Shown here: positions 1 to 13,294 of the stretch, piece after piece
How positions within the stretch are numbered: the first letter of the stretch is position 1
Layout of the letters: the number at the start of each line of letters is the position of its first letter
Assembly (NCBI GenBank): GCA_033297205.1
Contig: MU859103.1
Coordinates: forward strand, 124,001 to 188,000
Length of the DNA: 64,000 nucleotides
DNA from: Pseudoneurospora amorphoporcata
Taxonomy: Eukaryota; Ascomycota; Sordariomycetes; Sordariales; Sordariaceae
Reading direction: 5' to 3'
Notes under the pieces: generated by a model
What the model was told of the DNA's origin: nothing
Seen by the model: the letters and a program-made list of their open reading frames with translations, nothing else
The model's database searches: none
Program-made: the position numbers and the translations under genes

Positions 1-570
1 GGCGATAGCAGCTCCGAGGCAGCTTCTACCCGCGCACCCATGTCTGAACCTGTCATTCCCACAACAATACGGGAGGCACCAGGAGATGATCTAGCTGCAT
101 CCCAGAGCAAGGTGAGGTTCAGGCCTGCCACAGACGCCACCGCATCTCCAAGGGCTTCCGAACCGTCTGGTTCTCGTGCTGCTGTCCCAAGTGTGCCCGT
201 GACTGCCCAGCCTTCGCGGGTTGCCTCTCCCCAGGAACATGTGTATACTCGCCAGCCTTCCATGTTCCCTAGCAGCCCAGCTCCGCAAACGTCGGCGCAG
301 GAGATGCCGCCGTTGTATTCCAGCAGAGTGCCCGAAAAAGCCGAAACCACTGCGCCAATTTACGCAGATACCAAGGCCCAGCAGCAGCAGCAGTGGGGCC
401 GTGCTGGTCCACAACCAGACATGTCCTCGGTGATTCTTGAGCAAGCTTGGATTACCAAGATCGCGGGTGAGATTGCTCGCCGTGTGTACGACGAGAAGAA
501 CCGCAATCCCGCTTTCTGGGAGGATAGCCACCAGCATGATATTCCCCCACCGGCTTATGAACCGAGATAG
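1..570 (+). CDS. 3' end of an unrecognised protein with a C-terminal PPxY motif (5' partial)
   Basis: The open frame enters from the left edge in frame 1 (first codons read Gly-Asp-Ser-Ser) and ends with TAG at 568-570, so only the last 189 residues are visible. The methionine at position 40 is internal and is not taken as the start. Most of the segment is low-complexity: rich in Pro, Ser and Ala, with a short Gln run near 380-395. The last 50 residues look folded, with an amphipathic stretch (ILEQAWITKIAGEIARRVY) and an acidic/His tail. The protein ends in PPPAYEPR, which contains PPAY, a PPxY motif. Such motifs bind WW domains, for example those of Rsp5-type ubiquitin ligases; that role is inference only. 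I do not recognise the family. The gene converges on the transporter at 1626-3274. Confidence 0.75.
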   Translation, partial: GDSSSEAASTRAPMSEPVIPTTIREAPGDDLAASQSKVRFRPATDATASPRASEPSGSRAAVPSVPVTAQPSRVASPQEHVYTRQPSMFPSSPAPQTSAQEMPPLYSSRVPEKAETTAPIYADTKAQQQQQWGRAGPQPDMSSVILEQAWITKIAGEIARRVYDEKNRNPAFWEDSHQHDIPPPAYEPR

Positions 571-1625
571 ATGATGAGCCTGGGGACTGTCATGTTGCGG
601 GCGTGTCACGCTCTTTGTGTGTCGATCACATTTTGCTGTACAACTTTTTCCGCTCCTCCTTTCTTGTTTATCATCAAGCAAGCGGGTTTTACTCTTTTGT
701 ATGATTTTCCAAAATGGCGTTTCCGAGGGGTGGGGTCACGAACTGGAACCCCGTGGTTGATCACTCTTTGCTTCTCACCGCTTTTCTTGTCGGTGGCACA
801 TTTGGCTCTCTTTTTTACACGGATTGATATCATTGGTTTGCGGGTTCGTGGTGTGCCTTACAAAAAGAACGAACACAACACACATAGAAAAAGGGGGTTG
901 GTTAGGTTTATCTCTTTTCTGTTTTCCTGGAGAGAGCAGTACATACTTGTACTTCTAAAGAGAGAGGGAAGAAAGAGAGAAGAAGAGATGATGGACTGAA
1001 TGAAGGGAAGGAAAAGGGGAAGAAAAAGTTTTCTGGTTCTTGTTGAGATACGCCATGAGGGAGAGGGACCGCCACAACCAGGCAAACGGACGGATGAACA
1101 GATGAAGAAGAGAAGGGGTGGAGGAAGATGGATGATGGTACGGGAAGGATAGGTTTACAATACCCCAGGGTTGTTAATGCCACTCCTCACTCCGTTTTAC
1201 TACTATGGAATATCCATATCAACTTGCGCCGTGCCATTATGATTCATGCTCTTAACTACATACATGATACTTGTTGCGACGCTTATGCCGAGCTAGTTGA
1301 CTCGTTGTCTGGATGTTCATTATCTTTTGTTCACCATGGTAGGATGAATCGATGCCAGTTGTATTGCGTAGTGGAAAATTTACTGACATTCTATTTCAAG
1401 GTGTCGTTGGGGATATCTTCAAAAGCTAACAAGCTCACCAGTCTGGGTGAGGTCTGATCTCTCTAACAAGATCTTCGCTAACACATTCGATACCTAAACG
1501 CCTCTAAGCATCCTATATCGCAACCGCCATATGCATACATGGCATGCAGTACATCCGCCCCATCTATATCCAAAATCTGGCTCTTCATAGAGCAAAAGGA
1601 AAACACAACAAGATGAGCAAGAGAA
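571..1625. other. Intergenic, between convergent gene ends
   Basis: This stretch lies between the stop of the leftmost (+) gene and the stop of the nucleoside transporter (-), so it should hold both 3' UTRs. It contains purine-rich sequence around 940-1030 and no convincing ORF, RNA gene or repeat. Confidence 0.5.
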
Positions 1626-3274
1626 TTAGATGCCAGCAACACTGAAACTAGCCAAACTCCCCACCGACAACCCACCCACAAGACACATGCTCATAAAACC
1701 GCCGGCGGCCTCCCTTTCGCCCTCATCAACCCACTCTCCCGCAGCCATCATGCTGCTGGCACCCAGCCACCCGTTCGTCAAGCCGAAGGGTAACTGCACC
1801 ACCAGCAAGTAAAACAGATCACTATCCACCACCGCTCCCAATCCCCTGATATTACAGAGCAAGTACATGGGCAAGAACACCAGCCTCGCTACCGCCACCG
1901 CGAAAAGTGCAACGGGCCGGCCCCGGAGAGAAAAGGGGAGAAACATGGGTGATACCCGCCCCAATAAGTCGCCAAGGTTCCAGAAGAAGAAACCTAAAGG
2001 AATAAACGCTCCGGGGGCGAAGATGGACGTACTACCTCCGGAAGGAGAGGTGTAGGAGTCGGGGTCGTGCACCGAAAGGATCTTGGCCGTGAAAACGGGG
2101 AAGAACATGGCTACCACGAAGCACAAGAACACGGAAGCGGCAATCCAGTTGAGTTTGCGGAAAAGTTGGGTAGGGCCGACGTAGTGCCGGCGAGCCCGCT
2201 CGGCTTCTTCCAGGGAGGTGATGGATTGCGAAAGGAGTTGTTGGTGGGTGTCTTCGTCGGCCATGAGGCGGGATTCGATGAGCACGTCGTGGCGCGTGAC
2301 GAGGGGGTAGAAGGCAAGGAGGGTGAGGAGGGATATGAGCACGGCAGTGAGGAAGTAGATGAATGCTGAGGTGCTGGGGGCTGCTTCTGGAGTTTCACTG
2401 AGGGTTGTTGTGGTGGTGGTGGTGGTGGTGGCCATGGTGGAGTTAAAGCCGGGCTCGGACTGAGGAGGGACCGCGAGGTAGGAGACCATTTGTGCTAGAG
2501 GAGGTAGAATCCCAGCCACTCCCTGGCCGGCCATAATGGCTTGGGTGTACTCGGGTCGACCGAAGCTGGCGGCGAAGGCGAAGGCGCCGTTTTGCATCAT
2601 GCCGGCGGCCCAGGCGGAGGCGCCGACCATGAGCAGCAGGAAGACGAGGTAGGTGGTCGCCGAGACATGGCGGAAGGCGACGGTCGAGATGGTCAAGAGA
2701 CCGAAGACGGCGATAGTGACGAGGAGGGAGGCCTTGATGCGCAACGGGTAGTTGGCTGAGGATTGGATGTTCATCAAGACGAGCAGAGCCAGCAGGTTGG
2801 CGGTTGTGGAGACGGAGAGGATGGCGGATTGGGAGTTGGCCAGGATCCATTCGTTGGATGCGAAACGGTTTTGGAAGTAGGGGGCAGCGGCGAGGAACAT
2901 GTTCCTGTGGTGACAATGGGTGGTTAGCAACATTGATCAAAAAGGCCTGTGGAGAGGGCATCAACGACATACCATGCCCAGAGCATAGCGACGCCGATCA
3001 GGGCGAAAATGGAGTATTCTATCCATGAGAAGGGCGCCTGGTCTTCGTATGTCTCTCCTTCCCCCTCGCCGAGTGTTGACGAGTCGTCCGTCAATGGCTC
3101 ATACTCTCCGTCTGTTGCCTTCACAGGCGTCAGGAAGTTCTTTATTCGGTCCATGATAGATGGCGGTCTGTTATCACGGGTGGCTGTTGTCGTCGACCCT
3201 TCGAGATGGCCGGTATCGTCGGTTGAGCTTGTCGGTATGGGACGAAGGCTGATGCTTGGTTGATCGGCCGACAT
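1626..3274 (-). CDS. Equilibrative nucleoside transporter (ENT/SLC29 family, Fun26-like)
   Basis: There are two exons on the minus strand: 3274-2973 and 2904-1626, with a 68-nt intron 2905-2972 (GTATGT donor, CACAG acceptor). They join to a 526-residue protein, close to the length I recall for yeast Fun26. The splice recreates AMLWAW|NMFLAAAPYFQ, the typical ENT first transmembrane segment and following motif. After a roughly 85-residue hydrophilic N terminus, multiple hydrophobic segments follow. A large loop after about TM6 carries a poly-Thr run encoded by a (GTG)n-like repeat at about 2405-2432. Family members move nucleosides or nucleobases across plasma or organelle membranes; the yeast protein is vacuolar/lysosomal, so a vacuolar site is a reasonable guess. 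Direction and substrate cannot be read from sequence. The gene converges with its left neighbour. Confidence 0.9.
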
Positions 3275-4495
3275 CCAATTCTGTCAACGTCCTTATGCTG
3301 TATTTGAAATGCCCAAGGGCCACCCTTAAAAAGAGGGCAACTGGCGTTCACCACGAACCTGGGGATCGCCTTGACCGTCCTCCGCGATCCAACCCACTTT
3401 CCGGTGTCGGCTGCCTGTTTCCGCTCGCCGTTGGGTGTGTTTGATCGACGATTTGATGGTGGAGAATCGCGGGGATATGGATCAGATCGTCATGCGCCGG
3501 CGACACGGGATGATAGCGCGCGCGCGCACACGTCGGGATGGGTGGTAGGCGTTGGTTGGCAGGTGTGTGTCAGCTGCACCTTGATGGTTTACTTGCCCGT
3601 TGTCGCAGGTCCCGAAGGTCTGCAGGTCGCAGTGCCTACACCTACCTTATGTAGCGTTATCTGTAAGTAAGCCATATCTGCTGCGATAGGGGTCTGCTAA
3701 ACGTCATCAGCCATAGGCGCGGTTGCAGCGGGAGAGGTACAGAGGACTCCGCAAGTCCAGCACGGCAGGTGGACCCCGAAGCCGGCGGTAGCAACACTAA
3801 CACGAGGCAATGTGCCGGGAGTGCATGACTGTTACTACTTGACTTCTTTCTCCCCGGGCCCAAGTTCCTCACTCCCCTCAAACACCAAATACGATATCGA
3901 GATTGATGAGGCGGTATTACGAGAATGCAGTGACACACATCTCGACCTCTCTTTTCCGTTTGTGTAACCGGCGATCTTCAGCTGACGCTATCCGCACACT
4001 GCTGCTGTTTGCGAATACCACCATATGGGCCACCGGCGAGATGAGAGCACACTCAACACCACGACACCATGATCTGAACATCACCAGACTTCGACAACAA
4101 CCATCCCAACATCCCAAACCCAATGGCTCGATGTGGAAAGGTCGGAACCCCCCGTGGAAAGCCATCCACGTGACACAGAGTTGCTGCGATGCACCATGTC
4201 GTGCATTGTTGCCATTGCGAACTCTTCCATCTTTCAACTCACGCATTCTCATCAAGCTCTCCAGTAAAAGGGCAGTCCAAGCGCGATGGCATCTCGTGCT
4301 TTTTCCAGATTAAGAACTAGTAGGTAAAGATATATACATCAAGTTTAATCCCCTTTGATCCAAAGACCAATAACAACCTCATGGATCGCTCGCTCGCTTC
4401 TGAATATTTAGAGCGCAGACATCAAATCCTCATCATCTGCTCATTAGGCATTACCCTTTCCTCCTCACTTTTTCTCTTTCCTGTGGTATCAAAAT
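3275..4495. other. Intergenic, upstream of the ENT gene and downstream of the catalase
   Basis: This holds the promoter of the transporter (transcribed leftward) and the 3' UTR of the catalase. There is a short (GC)n run at about 3515-3527 followed by CACACG. No gene is supported; the ORFs at 3903-4313 and 3917-4255 overlap antisense to each other and resemble nothing I know. Confidence 0.5.
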
Positions 4496-6788
4496 TTACT
4501 CCTCATCATCATCACCATCAACAGGGAAGCGCTCAAGGAACTTGAATACCTTGAGGCCCTCCTCAACACCCTTGACAACCTCATCCTCAACACCGGCATA
4601 AACACCGGCCTCCTTCCCCTCAACACCAACGCTCTTGAGCGCCTTCTTCGCGCTGCCGACAGCAGCAACGGGCTTACCCCAACGGTAACCATCAGTGAGA
4701 ATCTGGCTAGGACGGCCAGCAGGGAAGAGCGGGTTCATGGCGCCCTTACCGCTGAAGACGCGCTCAGCGCCCTCGGCGACAACGACGGCATCGAAGCCGG
4801 TGGCGTCAGCAGCGCTGTAGGTCTGGTCGACGCCGCTGGCGAGGTACTCGGCGACGATGGTGACCTTGAGGCCGTCCTTCTCGAGCTGCTCCTTGAGGGC
4901 CTTGGCCTTGTCGAGGGAGTCGCCCTTGGTGGTGGCGAGGACGCCGACGCGGAGAGTGGCAATGGTGGGGAGGGTCACGTTGAAGATGGAGACGCCGCGG
5001 GTGACGTTGTTGTGGTAGTAGGTGGGGTCGGGCTGGGGAGCCTCGAGGCCAAGGGCGACGGCGACGCGCTTGGCCACGTCGTTGGAGATCTTGTTGAGCT
5101 GCTCAAGGACGTTCTTCTTGACCTGCTCGTTGGTCACGTGGCTGGCCTCAAAGCGGATCGCGTTGATGACGAACTGCTGCTCGACGGGGGTGAGCGAGTT
5201 GAAGAAGAGACGCGGCTGCGTGTAGTAGTCGTCGAAGGTGGCGCTGAGCTCGCGGTTCAGGTAGCCGGAGGCGGTGCGGCCGGGAGTGGTGAAGAAGCCA
5301 CGGCCGACGGTCTGGTTAGCCTGGGCAGGATAGCCCTTGTTGAGGTAAGAAGGAGTGTAGTGATGGATATTCTTGTGGATCCAGGCCTGGCCCTGACCGT
5401 CACGGTGGTTGTTGTGGACGCCGGAGACGGGGCGGTTGATGGGGAGCTGCTCAAAGTTGGGGCCCTTGTGGCGATTGAGCTGGGTGTCGAGGTAGCTGTA
5501 GAGACGACCCTGCAGCAGGGGGTCCTCGGTGAAGTCGACACCACGCACAATGTGGCCGGGCTGGAAGGAGATCTGCTCCGTCTCGGCGAAGTAGTTGGTA
5601 GGGTTGCGGTTGAGGGTCATCTCACCAAGGACCTGGAGGGGAGCGAACTCCTCGGGAAGGAACTTGGTAGGGTCAAGGAGGTCGAAGCCGTAAGCCTGGG
5701 CCTTCTCCTCATCGACGAGCTGAACGGCGAGCTCCCAAGAGGGGGCGTTGCCGGACTCGATGGCGTCCCAGAGATCCGCACGGTGGAAATCAGCATTCTT
5801 GCCGGCGAGGACCTGAGCCTCCTCCCAGACGAGAGCGGCCTTGCCCTGCCTGGTCTTCCAGTGCCACTTGACGAGCTTGGACTTGCCGTCCTCGGTCACC
5901 AGGCGGAAGGTATGCACACCGAAACCATCCATGTGACGGTAGCTGCGGGGGATGCCGTTGCCAGACATGGCCCAGAAGAGGGTGTGGAGAGCGGAGGGCT
6001 GGGAGCTGAAGAAGTCCCAAGCGGAATCGTGGGCGGTGGCGGCCTGGGGAACCTCGTTGTCGGGGCTAGGCTTGACGGAGTGGACGAGGTCGGGGAAGCG
6101 GATGGCATCCTGGATGAAGAAGACGGGGATGTTGTTACCGACGATATCGAAGTTGCCCTCATCGGTATAGCTGGACTCGAGTTAGCGCCCTGTTCAAGAG
6201 GCGGAGGGAAGGTTGGATATGTGGAAAAACAAACAATCTTGTGGCGAAGCCGTGAACGTCACGGGCAGTGTCGGCGGAACCCTTGGAACCGGCAACGGTA
6301 GAGAAGCGGACGAAGACGGGTGTTTGCTTGCCCTCGGCGCTCAAGAAGGAGGCGGCGGTGATGTTGGACCAGTCGCCATAGCTGGTGAAGATACCGTGGG
6401 CACCGGCACCACGGGCGTGGACGACTCTCTCGGGAATCTGGTATCCATGTTCACGTTAGCTATGATTCTTCATGCTGCTTGGTTGCGACAGGGAAAGACA
6501 TACGCGCTCGTGATCGAAGTGCTGGAGCTTCTGGCGGAAGATAAAGTCCTCGAGCAATGTCGAGCCCCGGTTACCAGCCTTCAAGCTGAACTGTTCCCCA
6601 ACATTGCCGCCGAAATCTGTCGTCATGTACTGGCCGGCATCGTCGACCTCGACCTCCTTCAACCTCTCACGGGCGTCAACCTCGCCGCCCTCGGCACGGC
6701 GACCAAGAGCAGAAGGGTCGGCAAAGGGGCATGCCGCCAGAGCAGTGCCAATAAGGCCGCTCAACGGTAGAAGAGCGTTGACACGCAT
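4496..6788 (-). CDS. cat-3: Secreted large-subunit catalase, CAT-3-like
   Basis: Three exons, 6788-6504, 6437-6235 and 6170-4496, are joined over introns of 66 nt (6438-6503) and 64 nt (6171-6234). They encode 720 residues, the size of fungal large-subunit catalases. A hydrophobic N terminus ([19 protein letters not shown]) is a signal peptide; the cleaved product should begin near residues 20-32. The haem pocket is intact: the catalytic His about residue 102 in VVHARG, Asn about 175 in [15 protein letters not shown], and the proximal haem Tyr about 389 in RLYSYLDTQ. The C-terminal third is the flavodoxin/DJ-1-like domain ([12 protein letters not shown]) present only in large-subunit enzymes. 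It breaks down H2O2 and is expected in the secretory pathway, wall or medium. The signal peptide and overall similarity point to Neurospora cat-3. Its upstream region is unusually long (about 6.5 kb). Confidence 0.93.
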
Positions 6789-9700
6789 GGTGTTGTGCTG
6801 TGTGGTGTATAACTTGCAAGTGAAGGAGTATACACAATATGTTGCGTTTTGGGGGTATTAAATGAAAACAGATGGGGAGAATATGTGACTATATTCTATC
6901 CCGAATGATCGATATCTGGTGAAGGAAACAGAGAGCACGCAGAACAAGACCTCTAGGGCCAGTGGCGGGAGAGGGTATTACTTATAACAATACCTTTGTC
7001 ATGCCATGGCCCAACAGACAGACAGAGACCCATCCGGGAGGCGATCACGTCTATCGGGCTTTGCCAGGATCAACACACCGAGCGTCCCCCGCATGGCCCA
7101 TGGGAAATGGAATTGGAGCTCTTCGTCCGAACCCGTGGGCTAACAAAACACACGTAGCACATGTATGCAGGCAAGGGTAGGGGACTGGTCAATCAACGGA
7201 GACGGGTTCTGGCATAGGTACCAGGCCGGAACAACAACAAAGCTGCCAACCCCACAGGCATTGTAAGTGGTGACTTTCAACTGGTGGGAATGGGCACTGA
7301 TGGACGTGTGGACTCTGTGATGGAGTACAGTTGCACTGAATGGAGCATGGTAGCTTCGGTCAGGTAGATGTACACCACATAGGGCGAAGAGGAACGGACA
7401 AAAGGTACCTACGTACACTTTGGACGTCTAAGTGTATCGGCGAAGTGTGGCCATGGTCCCCAGGTGTAACCCAGCTGCAGGCCACAGAGGTGGGTAACCG
7501 TTCGTTCTGGAAGCTGTTTGGGTTATGGAAGCTCTGTGGTCTACAAATGGTATGAACGTGACGGAAAGTATAAGGTACGGAGTATGCAAGTCCCAACTTG
7601 TCCCAAGCTCACTCATCACAGGCCCGGTCACTGGGTTTTAGCCCGTGGGCTCTTCCTTATGATCCGATATACACTATTTTCGGGGAAGACCCACATAAAA
7701 TGGTCCCCGGCCGGTATGCTAAATGTATCGGTCTACCTTCTCTGAGTGGTGCCTTGGTTCGGCTGCCAAGCCGAAGAAAGATGATGGACGGTGAAAGAAT
7801 GGGCTGGGCCTTGATGAGGCAGGATGGCGGTTCCTTGCTGCATCATTCCTTCCTTACACAGATATGCGAGTGAGATATCGTAGGAAGGAATAACACAGGA
7901 GGAAGATAGATGGTAAGCTGTATATCCAATTTGTACATGAACGAGATGAGGCTCGGAAGCTTTTGGAGAAACAGGGAACAAGGCTTTGACTGCTCCCTGC
8001 TGAAAACTCCTAGGAAAAAGCTGACTGGCACGACTCACAGACTGTTAATAATGGGTAGGTGCAATATCCAACCGCTCCCGTGCCGCATGCATAGTGGTAC
8101 CTACGGTGATGCTCCTACCACCTGCAGGGAAGGGGGAGCTATGATAGTTCGGATCCAAAGTCTTTTCTGGTACACGCCACTCTGGTGGACTTTTTCTCTT
8201 GGTCCCCAATTCTTCGCATGGCGAATATGCTAGGCCCGTGAACATGCGGCCAGCGGCGGGCCACGAGGCATGAAGAAGCCTCGGAGGTAGGGGGGTAGGA
8301 GCGAAGGGAAGCACAACTGGCCATTTTGCAAGGATCGGCGGTGAGTAACTCTTACCTTATTTTCGTTCGATGCTCGCTTTGACTTTGAGGAAGCTGAAGG
8401 TCGTTCTACATACAGTACGACATATGGAGTACCAGATCCAACGCCTAATGTGTTTTCGGTGTCATCCAACGACCCGTTCGACGTCAGCCGGCTAGCTGAT
8501 TATCAAAACTGGATGCCCGCAGGTGGCATGGCATGTACATAGGGAGCCACACGGCGGCGTTACCCGAACCGCAGAAGCACACATAACATATTTGTTGCGG
8601 TGCTATTCACAGTATCAAAACCGCTTGCTCTGTGAAAAGCCTTCTAGGGTCCTTGCTTGTTGTTGTATTTTTTTTCTTTCCGCTTGTACAGCACCGCACT
8701 CGCCTCGGTGCGGAGTACCCTTGCTGGAGTTGAAGTGGATGGCATGACGTTCGTCCTCAGCAGGGTCCGCTCCTCGACAAAGACGGGGAAGGTCGTACGA
8801 GATATCAGTTAACCAGAGAGCATCAAGTGAAGAAAAACCTCCCAGCCTTGGCCATCGAGATGGGAAAGAGCGGCAGTTCCTGGTTTGCATTCTCTTTCGA
8901 CATCGTCCAAACCGGAACAGAGAATCTCTCTTCTGGTGGCCCATCTCTTTGGCAAGGTTGCAATGGCGATCAGGGATAGAGATCCGCATGTGGGAGACAA
9001 ACCCCGGAAAATCCATGATCAAACTCAGCCATCGAAGGTGATATCTCGGAGTGTCTATAACAGTGCTTAGTCTCCTTTTCGTTGCGTCTTGGATATAAAT
9101 ACATCCATCACTGTAACCGCATCACAATGCGAAGTAGTATGTTTCACGAAAACGATATTTGACTGTCCCATCGTCTTCGTGTCCCCTCCCCTGAATTTTG
9201 GCATATCAATGGAATGCCGTCGTTGAAAGGTCCAGGGACGTTGATCGAGCGAAGTTTTGACGATTAGATCCCCCCTGTCCCTCGCACCTTGTCACATTCG
9301 TTTTAAATCAAACCAAATCCCGTTGAAGCCCTGATCCCGCGACCCGCGACCCGCGAGCGAGCCCGCTAACTTAAAAAGATACTAACGAAGCGATCCAATG
9401 CCGCGTCTTCACCCCACACCACACCACTAGACAGAGGGACCGCTAGGGTTGCATCGACTTCCATTGCAAAGTTGGTTCGCAAAGCCGAGGGACTTCCCCC
9501 CAAGCGCTGCCCGGGGGCTCGGTTGTGCCCTGTAAGTTAAACTGAAAACCTCCCATTGGCAGGGCGTGGTGGCGGCGGTGATGGGACACATCCGATGGTG
9601 GTGATGGTCGCGGTGATGGCGCTCTGGAGGTGCCGTACGTGCAGTGGTGGACCGTACGATTGCCGGGTCCCCGTTGATTGTAGCATTTACAACCATCATG

Positions 9701-12700
9701 GTGTTGTTCTCGTGGAAAAGGCTTCCATGATTCCATCAATCAGCATGTCTGAGATGTTCACCTTGATGCCGTTTCGGTTGAAGATGGTCAACTGGGGAAA
9801 GTTGTTGAGACAACAACCACAATATTTTCAACGCAGGGACTTTTGAGCTTCCAATCCTCTATTATGGCCACTTGAGACTTTGTTCCCATTTTGAGCCTCC
9901 TGCATGGGCGGTAGATTAACCCGCTCGGTTGAGGCTCAGCGATCATTCTGAGCCATGGCTCACCATTATGACAGAGCCAGCATCAGAGCCTCGTTCCCCT
10001 GAGTGCCCTGGTGTCTGGATCCCATAACTCATCCCGTCAAGGTATGCCAACGGCGTAGTGAAGCCATTTTCCGAGTCCGCTACCAGTACTGGTCAGGTCA
10101 GATCCAGACGCTTCTTTCTATCAGACCGCCATGTCACGGCAACCTTCCGACTTGGATCTTGGTATCTGATAACATGCTTCTCAGACAGTCTCACGTCTGT
10201 TGTTGATGTCCTTGTCTGCGCTCTGCTGTCTGCAAGTGATCCCCAGCCATCCCGCCAAGATCTTCCGTGATGGATTGTCACAGTGGGGTCGCAATCCGCA
10301 GATGTGCGTGATGTTGTCGTGGGCGGTTAACGAACCCTTCACCACTGGGATCTGTCTGCGCATCAAAACCCATCCGAGAAAGAAGGAGAGTAAAAATAGA
10401 CCAGACGGCTAGGGTTGGCACTGCTACTTCTTTGACTATGATTGTCGACGTTAACCAACGATGACTGACTGTTATGTAATCGGACGTCAGCTATCAGTTC
10501 AAGTCAGAGCTCTGTTTTTACAGTATACATCCGTCTAGACATGACCGCGGGGCTGGCTGGAAAAGAAACGACACAAGACAGAAAAGGGGAGTTTCAAAGT
10601 CAAACGTCAGCAACTACTCGTCTGCGCAATGGGTCTGACAGGGCGTTTCTAGCCCAGACGAGTACCCGTAGGTTTGCCACAATGAAGGCTGCCCGCCAGA
10701 ATACTATTGATGTACCAGTCAAGATAGTTTATGCACCTGGCAAACATCGCCCAGCCAGCCTTGTCCAAATGGAATAATATGTCTCTGTTATTGCTTGAGG
10801 AGTTCGGTTGCGCATTCATTAGTCTATCCTCTTCACACATCCATCATGCGGCATGATACTGCAAGCCTCGCATCGCATATAGCACAACGCCGGCTGTCGA
10901 GGGTCACCCATTGATGATCGGGCTTGGCTTCCAGTCCCGCGCTGCCGCCAGCATTACGTGTCCTCGTCATCTAGGCTTCTTGGCGTGCAGTGATGAGTCT
11001 TCCAGCATTGGGGGTTTTATGCCCGTGACTTATAGAGGCAAACATATTCGGGCGAAAGGCGGTGTTCACGTTGTACCGTTGTTGCTTCTCATCATCGGTC
11101 TCCTTCGACTTTCGAGGGGTTGCGGGGGGGAAAACTGAAGAGGCGAGATATTTCCGGGTTAGGGTTGAATACCGACCCTTTCACCAAAGACAACCAATGC
11201 TATGGCCAAGCTTCTGACAGACACCGTCCCTCCTTGGCATCAACCAACCTTTTTCTATTTTTAAGATATTCTCGTCGGGAGCTAAACTGAAGCATCGGAC
11301 GAAATGCTCCAGAGAGGAAGGTACTTTTGTCCATCATCAAGTTTGTGGTCGGTCGGTCTGGAAGAAAGAAGAAAAAAAACGCAAAATGTCGAGGAGGTTG
11401 GAGTCTTCGTGGAGTATCCGAGTCGAATTTGAACCAAGACCCTGAATCCGAATCCGAAGTCAGTAAAAACAAACACTGACATTCAAATGTCCGGAAAGGT
11501 ACAAGGGGCAACCGGCTCATCCCCGTACTGTAACCCTATTTCCACCCCACCTCATTCGTCCCTTCCAGATCTACTTCATGCCTTTTCATGAACTCGCAAA
11601 AGAATTTCACGCAAGCACCATGCCCTCCCAAGAGCACTTGCCAAAGCCAACCTGACGCCAGGCTGCAAGTCCCCACGTGAACACGCGTCGTTATTGCGTG
11701 CTTCTTGTGGAACCCATTCAACCTCGACCATGCTCGGCGACCATCGCAGTTGTGGCAGTTCCAACGGACCCATCCGCGTGGAACTTCGTTCATCCCGGAT
11801 GCCCAAGCCCATGTCTCACCGATGGGCCCGGGACCTTCGACTCCCGGAAATGCAGGAAACACGTGAGAGCGTGGATGGTTCGTGAACACCGACTGGGGAA
11901 AGCAACCAGCCAAACGCGAATACGGCAAAGACCGACGTACCCACTCCAGCGGCCCAGCCACCGACGGTCCCCACCAACCGGTTCCGGGGTGGAGTCGACG
12001 TTGGGTCGGCGGCTCGGCGCTAGATGATCAGTCGGACATGATGCCGGGCTGGCTCACTGGGTCGAGCTGGGCGGCGGCGAACCATCAACGGCGAACGGGG
12101 CAAACGGGGGACCTATGCGGGTACCGGGGCACTCAGCACTGTATGGGGCCGCAAGCAAAGTTTTCGAATTTTTAGTGCTTTTTCCAACTCCATGGAATCG
12201 GGAAACTCTTGCGACTTCGACGTTGGAGAATCGAACCACGCCACCGCCTGCGGTTCTGTTCTTGTTCGTCTTTGCCTCACATGCTCGGAGATGTCGGCAT
12301 CTTTTCTCCACGCTCCATCCACGATATGGAGACAAACACGCACGAAAATCGCGCGACCGCACGGGACTTTTCAGGAGCCGGACTGAATCCTACAGATTAC
12401 TAAGCGGCCTGTGAATAACTTCCGATGTTCTGGAAGCTCTTCCTCGATCGACCATCACCATGTTCGACTTGAAAGTAGTGCCGGGGCGCTGGCATTGCTC
12501 GTGTGGCAAATGAAGGCTATTGGGAAGCGTAGAAGTTCCTACACAGCTTTCAATGTCCTCCATCATTGTGGAAGCGTATTGGTCTCAATATTCGAACCAA
12601 TAACGCCAAGTTCGACAATGGCTGGAGCCTCTCATCACGCTGAGTGTGGGCTATCTGGCTCTCAAGAAAGCAGTTCCAGTCTAAAATGGTAAGCAACCTG

Positions 12701-13294
12701 GTAAAACCCCAATTCCGACATGCGCTGCTCCCCGAGTACATTATCCGATATCACCGGGTACTCCTACCGATGCTGTCGGTGATGAATAGACATATACCTA
12801 TCACTCTAGCATACACTTATAACGTACATGTACACATTGGATGGAAGGGGTTTACTTCACACCTAAATTAGTTCTTTCTTCAATATCTCGGGATATCAAG
12901 ATACGTATAAGACATATAACGCCTTTAAATTGTTTCCAACTCTGAGATATAAAACCCACTTGGAGTTAAGGGAGGTAGGAAGGCAGACATGGACTCTGGG
13001 GACTCGATTCCACTAAATTTCGTTACATTGCAGGCTGTTGGGCTGGCATTTTGCGACAAACATGGAGAGAAGAAAAACTGAACGATGCATTAAGCCTGCG
13101 TGCCTTCCTCATGATCTGCAAAAAGAGGGCCTTGCTTTTCTCCCTTTTTGTCTTTCCATCACCATCAATCACTCCTAATCATCATCTCCATTCCAACACT
13201 TTCCTTTGATTCATATCCCTTCTCCCAGCACACACACACACTCCTCTCGAAACAGAACACGACACGCCTGTTATTCTTTTTCTTTGTCTTCTTT
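6789..13294. other. Long gene-poor interval upstream of the catalase
   Basis: About 6.5 kb separates the catalase start codon from the 3' end of the flippase gene. All ORFs here are short (under about 145 codons), overlap in several frames and strands, and none resembles a known family. The part next to 6788 must contain the catalase promoter and leader. A TATA-like motif (GGATATAAATACA) lies near 9092, without a convincing ORF after it. (CCCGCGA)x3 occurs at 9336-9356. The interval may hold a non-coding transcript or a large regulatory region, but nothing in the sequence proves it. Confidence 0.5.
9336..9356. repeat. Short tandem repeat (CCCGCGA)x3
   Basis: Three perfect 7-bp copies occur in the gene-poor interval upstream of the catalase, followed by related GCGAGCGAGC. 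No function is implied. Confidence 0.8.

Noticed and set aside
5012..6301. 429-codon ORF on the plus strand
   Set aside because: It is antisense to the catalase and Val/Gly/Leu-rich, as expected from the complement of a C-rich coding strand.
12210..12290. Possible minus-strand tRNA (B-box-like GGTTCGATTCT near 12227-12237)
   Set aside because: No A box, acceptor pairing or T-run terminator could be found upstream or downstream.
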